Assembly: GCA_030639305.1 (NCBI GenBank)
Contig: DAOWCY010000273.1
Coordinates: 1-8,067, forward strand
Reading direction: 5' to 3'
Source of the DNA: JAGLQA01 sp023135565
Lineage (GTDB): Bacteria; Acidobacteriota; Aminicenantia; UBA2199
Length of the DNA: 8,067 nt
Of the stretch, positions 5,437 through 8,067 are shown piece by piece. A program made the translations under genes and the position numbers. Below the pieces are notes generated by a model that did no database searches, was not told the origin of the DNA, and was given only the letters and a program-made list of their open reading frames with translations. Numbering within the stretch: position 1 is the stretch's first letter; every line of letters starts with the position of its first letter.

Positions 5437-6159
5437 GTGAAAAAGCTGGTTGGGATATTTAAACAGGTTATTAAGACTATCCAATTATCTATCTTTTTAT
5501 CCCGGTGCAAACTTTGCGGCAGTTTGTTGGTTCTCGAAGGTGAAGAGTTAATATGCAGTGAATGCAAAGCAGAGATAATGCCGGTTGATGCGCCGGTTTG
5601 CAAGCTGTGCGGTAGAATAGTCGAAAATAGACACCGCATGTGCGGTGAATGCATCGTTAAACCGCCTCGCTTTAAGAAACACCTCTCTTATGCAATCTAT
5701 GACGGAGTACTGAAAGACTTAATCCTGCTGTTCAAGTATGGCGAGATCAAAAAATTAAAGAAGTTATTGGCCCGGTACTATATCGAAATAATTGAAAAAA
5801 GAATAAATGAGAGATTCGACTTTATAATTCCCGTGCCTGCCGATAAGAGTAGGAAAAGGGATTTCAGTCCTGTTTACGAAATAGCAAAAATCTTGTCGAG
5901 AAGACTGTCTATTCCTCTCTTACGCGGGAATCTAACAAAAATAAGAACCACCGAACCCCAGGCAGGTCTAAGCAGGTACAAGAGACTAAAAAATCTTAAT
6001 GGGGCTTTCAAAGTAAAGGATCCTACCCGGGTAAAAGGCAAGAAAATATTATTAATAGATGACGTATATACCACCGGGACAACCATAAAAAAATGCAGCG
6101 AATTATTGGCAAAAGCAAAAGCTGATGTGACAGCTTTAACCCTGTCCAGATCGATGTAG
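5437..6159 (+). CDS. comF: ComF family protein (zinc ribbon plus phosphoribosyltransferase)
   Basis: A 240-residue protein of the ComFC/GntX type. In naturally transformable bacteria ComF proteins help bring single-stranded DNA into the cytoplasm, but many non-competent bacteria also carry them and their biochemical role is unclear. Two CxxC pairs near the N-terminus (CKLCG then CSEC) and a second set (CKLCG then CGEC) form the expected zinc-binding region. The type I phosphoribosyltransferase fold follows, with FIIPVPADKSRKRDFSP in the middle and the PRPP-binding loop LLIDDVYTTGTT at about 205-216. Between them, TEPQAGLSRYKRLKNLNGAF is the usual family segment. The start is GTG with only a G-rich stretch (5429-5433) close before it, so it is weakly supported. 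No promoter is seen in the 89-bp gap, so it may be read through from the peptide gene. A good terminator follows. Confidence 0.93.
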   Translation: MKKLVGIFKQVIKTIQLSIFLSRCKLCGSLLVLEGEELICSECKAEIMPVDAPVCKLCGRIVENRHRMCGECIVKPPRFKKHLSYAIYDGVLKDLILLFKYGEIKKLKKLLARYYIEIIEKRINERFDFIIPVPADKSRKRDFSPVYEIAKILSRRLSIPLLRGNLTKIRTTEPQAGLSRYKRLKNLNGAFKVKDPTRVKGKKILLIDDVYTTGTTIKKCSELLAKAKADVTALTLSRSM

Positions 6160-6170
6160 TGTCTTGGTTC

Positions 6171-6191
6171 CTCGCGCCGCGGGTTTTTTTT
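6171..6191 (+). terminator. Rho-independent terminator of comF
   Basis: CTCGC (6171-6175) and GCGGG (6179-6183) form a 5-bp GC-rich stem (one G-T pair) with a 3-nt loop. Eight T residues follow directly (6184-6191). It begins 12 nt after the comF stop and separates comF from pgsA. Confidence 0.75.
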
Positions 6192-6202
6192 ATCGAAAAT
6201 AG

Positions 6203-6231
6203 TTGCAATTTGCTCAATTAAATTATACAAT
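6203..6231 (+). promoter_or_regulatory. Predicted sigma70 promoter of pgsA
   Basis: TTGCAA (6203-6208) and TACAAT (6226-6231) are separated by 17 nt, starting transcription near 6238. It lies just after the comF terminator, so pgsA and the following gene form their own transcription unit. Confidence 0.6.
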
Positions 6232-6266
6232 CTGTATTTAACGCTAACGAGAAAAAAGAAATTAAA

Positions 6267-6809
6267 ATGAATGCAGCAAATGTGATAACCATATTGAGAA
6301 TAATCCTGGTGCCTATCTTCCTGGTTATTCTACTTACGGAGATGGAGAACAAAGAAATTTTTGCCGTGATAGTCTTTATTATCGCCGCCATCTCCGATGC
6401 CCTGGACGGCTATATTGCCAGGAAATACGACCAGGTTACGGAATTAGGAAAATTTTTGGATCCCCTGGCTGATAAATTGCTCATCGCCGGCGCGCTGCTG
6501 GCTCTTGTCCACTTAGGAAAGGTTGAGACCTGGGTGGCTACTGTAATCATTCTAAGAGAAATTTTTATTACCGGGTTTAGATTTTATTTCCTGGTAAAAG
6601 ATTCTATGTTTTCCGCCTCCTGGTTAGCCAAGAAAAAAACGACCTTTCAATTAGTGTCCGTAAGTCTTATCATACTAAGTGAGAAATTACCCTACCGGGA
6701 AATCGTTTTTCAAGCCGCGACAATACTTCTTTATATGGCAGTTATTTTAACGATTTACAGCGGTGTCGAGTATGTGCTGAAATACTCAAACGCATTAAAA
6801 GAAGAATAA
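6267..6809 (+). CDS. pgsA: CDP-diacylglycerol-glycerol-3-phosphate 3-phosphatidyltransferase
   Basis: This inner-membrane enzyme makes phosphatidylglycerophosphate from CDP-diacylglycerol and glycerol 3-phosphate, the committed step to phosphatidylglycerol and cardiolipin. The 180-residue length is typical. The CDP-alcohol phosphotransferase signature is complete: D44-x2-D47-G48-x2-A51-R52-x8-G61-x3-D65-x3-D69. D44, D47, D65 and D69 are the metal-binding and catalytic acids. The N-terminal NAANVITILRIILVPIFL and several hydrophobic helices fit the family's six-helix membrane fold. The ribosome site is weak (A-rich with GAGAAA upstream). The stop overlaps the start of the next gene by 1 nt (TAATG). 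Other CDP-alcohol transferases share the signature, but the N-terminal NxxTxxRI-type segment favours PgsA. Confidence 0.93.
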   Translation: MNAANVITILRIILVPIFLVILLTEMENKEIFAVIVFIIAAISDALDGYIARKYDQVTELGKFLDPLADKLLIAGALLALVHLGKVETWVATVIILREIFITGFRFYFLVKDSMFSASWLAKKKTTFQLVSVSLIILSEKLPYREIVFQAATILLYMAVILTIYSGVEYVLKYSNALKEE

Positions 6810-7777
6810 TGCCCTACAAAAAATATCCCCTGCTGAAGAAAAAAAATTTGAAAACCATTTCCATAAAAGAGAGGAAATCACTGGTAGATATAAAAAATTT
6901 CACTACGCCTTACCTTCCCGGTTCCGATTTCAATGCTTTTATAAATTCGCTTCCCGATTTCCTGGCCGCAAAAGAGATAAGGGAGTTTACCGGTTTGCTG
7001 CGGAATGCCAGGCAGGATGAGAAACCGATAATTTTAGGCACAGGAGCCCATACCGTTAAAGTGGGTTTAAGTCCTGTAATCATCGATCTAATGGAAAGGG
7101 GTTGGATATCCGCTATAGCAGCCAATGGGGCTTTTATGATCCACGATTTCGAGATTGCCCTGGCCGGGAAAACTTCCGAAGATGTAGCGGAAAATTTGCA
7201 TAAAGGTAAATTCGGCAGCACCGCGGAGACGGCTTTATTTTTGAATGTTGCTTTGAAAGAAGGGTGTGAAAAAGGTTTCGGCGGTGGGGAAGCAGTGGGC
7301 TGCTACTTGAGGGAGGCCCGGCTGCCTTATAATGAACACAGTATCCTGTACAATGCATATAAATTTAACATACCGGTCACGATACATCCGGGAATAGGCA
7401 CTGATTTCATCCATTATGCTCCTAATTTTAGTGGAGCAATTACCGGTGAATTGGCGGAGAGGGATTTTTTGTTATTTGCTTCTATCGTATCGCAGTTGTC
7501 CGGCGGTGGTGTGTATATGAATGTTGGATCCGCCGTCATTTTACCGGAAGTATTCCTTAAAGCTGTATCTTTCTGTACAGCCCAGGGCATTGAAATGGAG
7601 AAATTATACACCGCGGTATTTGATTTTAAGAAACATTACCGGCCCTCGGAAAATGTAACCGGCCGGCCGGTATTAAATGGCGGGAAAGGTTATTATTTCG
7701 TGGGCCACAACGAAATTATGATACCTCTGCTGGCGGCCATGTTGATAGCTCCCCGGCAGGGCAGTGTAATGATATAG
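6809..7777 (+). CDS. Deoxyhypusine synthase-like protein of unknown substrate
   Basis: A 322-residue predicted cytoplasmic protein that reads as a bacterial relative of deoxyhypusine synthase, an NAD-dependent Rossmann-like fold enzyme. Seen in order: GTGAHTVKVGLSP (77-89) as the nucleotide-binding start, then ANGAFMIHDFE (105-115). HSILYNAYKFNIPVTIHP (177-194) parallels the 'ES(V/I)...NIPV' stretch of deoxyhypusine synthases. Next are GGGVYMNVGSAVILPE (232-247) and a C-terminal YFVGHNEIMIPLLAAML (296-312). I could not place the substrate-lysine of true deoxyhypusine synthases with confidence. Bacteria lack eIF5A/hypusine, so a polyamine or other NAD-dependent reaction is more likely. The ATG overlaps the pgsA stop as TAATG, implying coupled translation. 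The first 25-30 residues are basic and look non-core, and the last eight (PRQGSVMI) overlap a repeat-like stretch. Confidence 0.7.
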   Translation: MPYKKYPLLKKKNLKTISIKERKSLVDIKNFTTPYLPGSDFNAFINSLPDFLAAKEIREFTGLLRNARQDEKPIILGTGAHTVKVGLSPVIIDLMERGWISAIAANGAFMIHDFEIALAGKTSEDVAENLHKGKFGSTAETALFLNVALKEGCEKGFGGGEAVGCYLREARLPYNEHSILYNAYKFNIPVTIHPGIGTDFIHYAPNFSGAITGELAERDFLLFASIVSQLSGGGVYMNVGSAVILPEVFLKAVSFCTAQGIEMEKLYTAVFDFKKHYRPSENVTGRPVLNGGKGYYFVGHNEIMIPLLAAMLIAPRQGSVMI

Positions 7778-7833
7778 GGGTGCAGCGCACCCACCCTCTA
7801 AGCCGCTTCGCGGCAGGGACTGTGGCGGCCGCC
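7778..7833. repeat. Cluster of three small GC-rich palindromes
   Basis: Directly after the stop codon lies GGGTGC-AGC-GCACCC (7778-7792). GCCGC-TTC-GCGGC (7802-7814) and the self-complementary GGCGGCCGCC (7824-7833) follow. No T-tract follows closely enough for a classic terminator; the nearest, eight T at 7853-7860, is 20 nt on. They probably mark a transcript end or a decayed palindromic repeat. Confidence 0.5.
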
Positions 7834-7861
7834 TTCCGCTGCAAGTAATATCTTTTTTTTC

Positions 7862-7879
7862 TCTTCGTGTCCTTCGTGT
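7862..7879. repeat. 9-nt tandem repeat, CTTCGTGT type
   Basis: CTTCGTGT occurs at 7863-7870 and 7872-7879 with a period of 9 nt (on the minus strand, ACACGAAGG-like units). From memory, this kind of ACGAAG/CTTCGTG tandem occurs between genes in many environmental genomes; its role is unknown. It follows the eight-T run at 7853-7860. Confidence 0.5.
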
Positions 7880-7946
7880 TGAAAATAGCCCTATTTTTCC
7901 TAATTTTTTTCTTGATAAAAGTAGGGGAATGTGGTAAAAAATAGCT

Positions 7947-8067
7947 ATGAAAATTCACTTGACTCCAGGGGCAAAAAAGCAATTGAGCATCATTGCCAAT
8001 GTAGATACTATCGAGCCAGGGTTCGTTTTAGGTGTAGAGAAAGGGAAACAAATCATCATGGAGGAGC
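7947..8067 (+). CDS. N-terminal part of an unrecognised protein (cut by window edge)
   Basis: An open frame from ATG 7947 runs to the window end: 40 codons without a stop, starting MKIHLTPGAKKQLSIIAN and containing EPGFVLGVEKGKQIIMEE. The opening pattern of a short strand, then 'LTPxAxxQL', loosely recalls HesB/IscA-type starts, but the diagnostic Cys would lie outside the window, so no family is assigned. An in-frame stop at 7935 makes this the first possible ATG. No clear ribosome site is present. A possible promoter (TTGATA 7912-7917, 17 nt, TAAAAA) would leave almost no leader and is weak. Confidence 0.5.
   Translation, partial: MKIHLTPGAKKQLSIIANVDTIEPGFVLGVEKGKQIIMEE

Noticed and set aside
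7716..7982. 88-residue minus-strand open frame near the right end
   Set aside because: It spans the end of the DHS-like gene, several palindromes and a tandem repeat, with low-complexity translation and no ribosome site.
1..8067. CRISPR arrays, tRNA or rRNA genes, insertion-sequence genes
   Set aside because: I looked on both strands and saw no regularly spaced repeats, no tRNA- or rRNA-like stretch and no transposase; the repeats found are short and palindromic.

Overview
The window reads as bacterial chromosome of medium GC content. Coding density is ordinary, and four sigma70-type promoters all have 17-nt spacers. No single gene fixes the organism. Three things point to an uncultured, Gram-negative-like environmental lineage, with Candidatus Aminicenantes/Acidobacteria-like groups as my best but weak guess: a small exported protein with a lysine-rich juxtamembrane segment and one C-terminal membrane helix, a small peptide precursor with a 'KKLSLNKKTISNL'-type leader, and many dispersed palindromic repeats between genes. 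This placement is inference only.

Layout. Positions 1-293 hold no gene; they contain copy 1 of an 82-bp repeat, a terminator-like hairpin and the purH promoter. purH (294-1859, +) encodes the bifunctional enzyme for the last two steps of IMP synthesis. It is followed by an inverted copy of the 82-bp repeat (1878-1959), so purH is bracketed by inverted repeats. Four minus-strand genes follow, in two pairs. One pair is a signal-peptide/TPR-like/single-TM protein (3333-2617) coupled by an ATGA overlap to a GyrI-like small-molecule-binding protein (2620-1988). The other is a two-helix membrane protein (4648-4310) followed after 1 nt by a PflX-type radical SAM protein (4308-3403); this pair has a good promoter at 4676-4704.

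A divergent intergenic region of about 440 bp (4670-5110) holds several hairpins and a near-consensus promoter. That promoter leads through a long, foldable 5' leader into a 78-residue peptide (5111-5347) that looks like a RiPP (lanthipeptide-type) precursor. Its predicted core has seven Cys and seven Ser/Thr. No modification enzyme lies in the window. Next on the plus strand come comF (5437-6159, zinc ribbon plus phosphoribosyltransferase) with a clear terminator, then pgsA (6267-6809, phosphatidylglycerophosphate synthase) with its own promoter. A deoxyhypusine-synthase-like protein (6809-7777) is coupled to pgsA by a TAATG overlap. A short intergenic region with hairpins and a 9-nt tandem repeat precedes the first 40 codons of an unrecognised gene that runs off the right edge.

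The genes do not form one pathway. The core functions are purine synthesis, DNA uptake or a ComF-like role, and phospholipid synthesis. The items worth following are the orphan Cys-rich peptide and its leader, the repeat pair around purH with a compensatory base-pair change, and the DHS-like enzyme coupled to pgsA.
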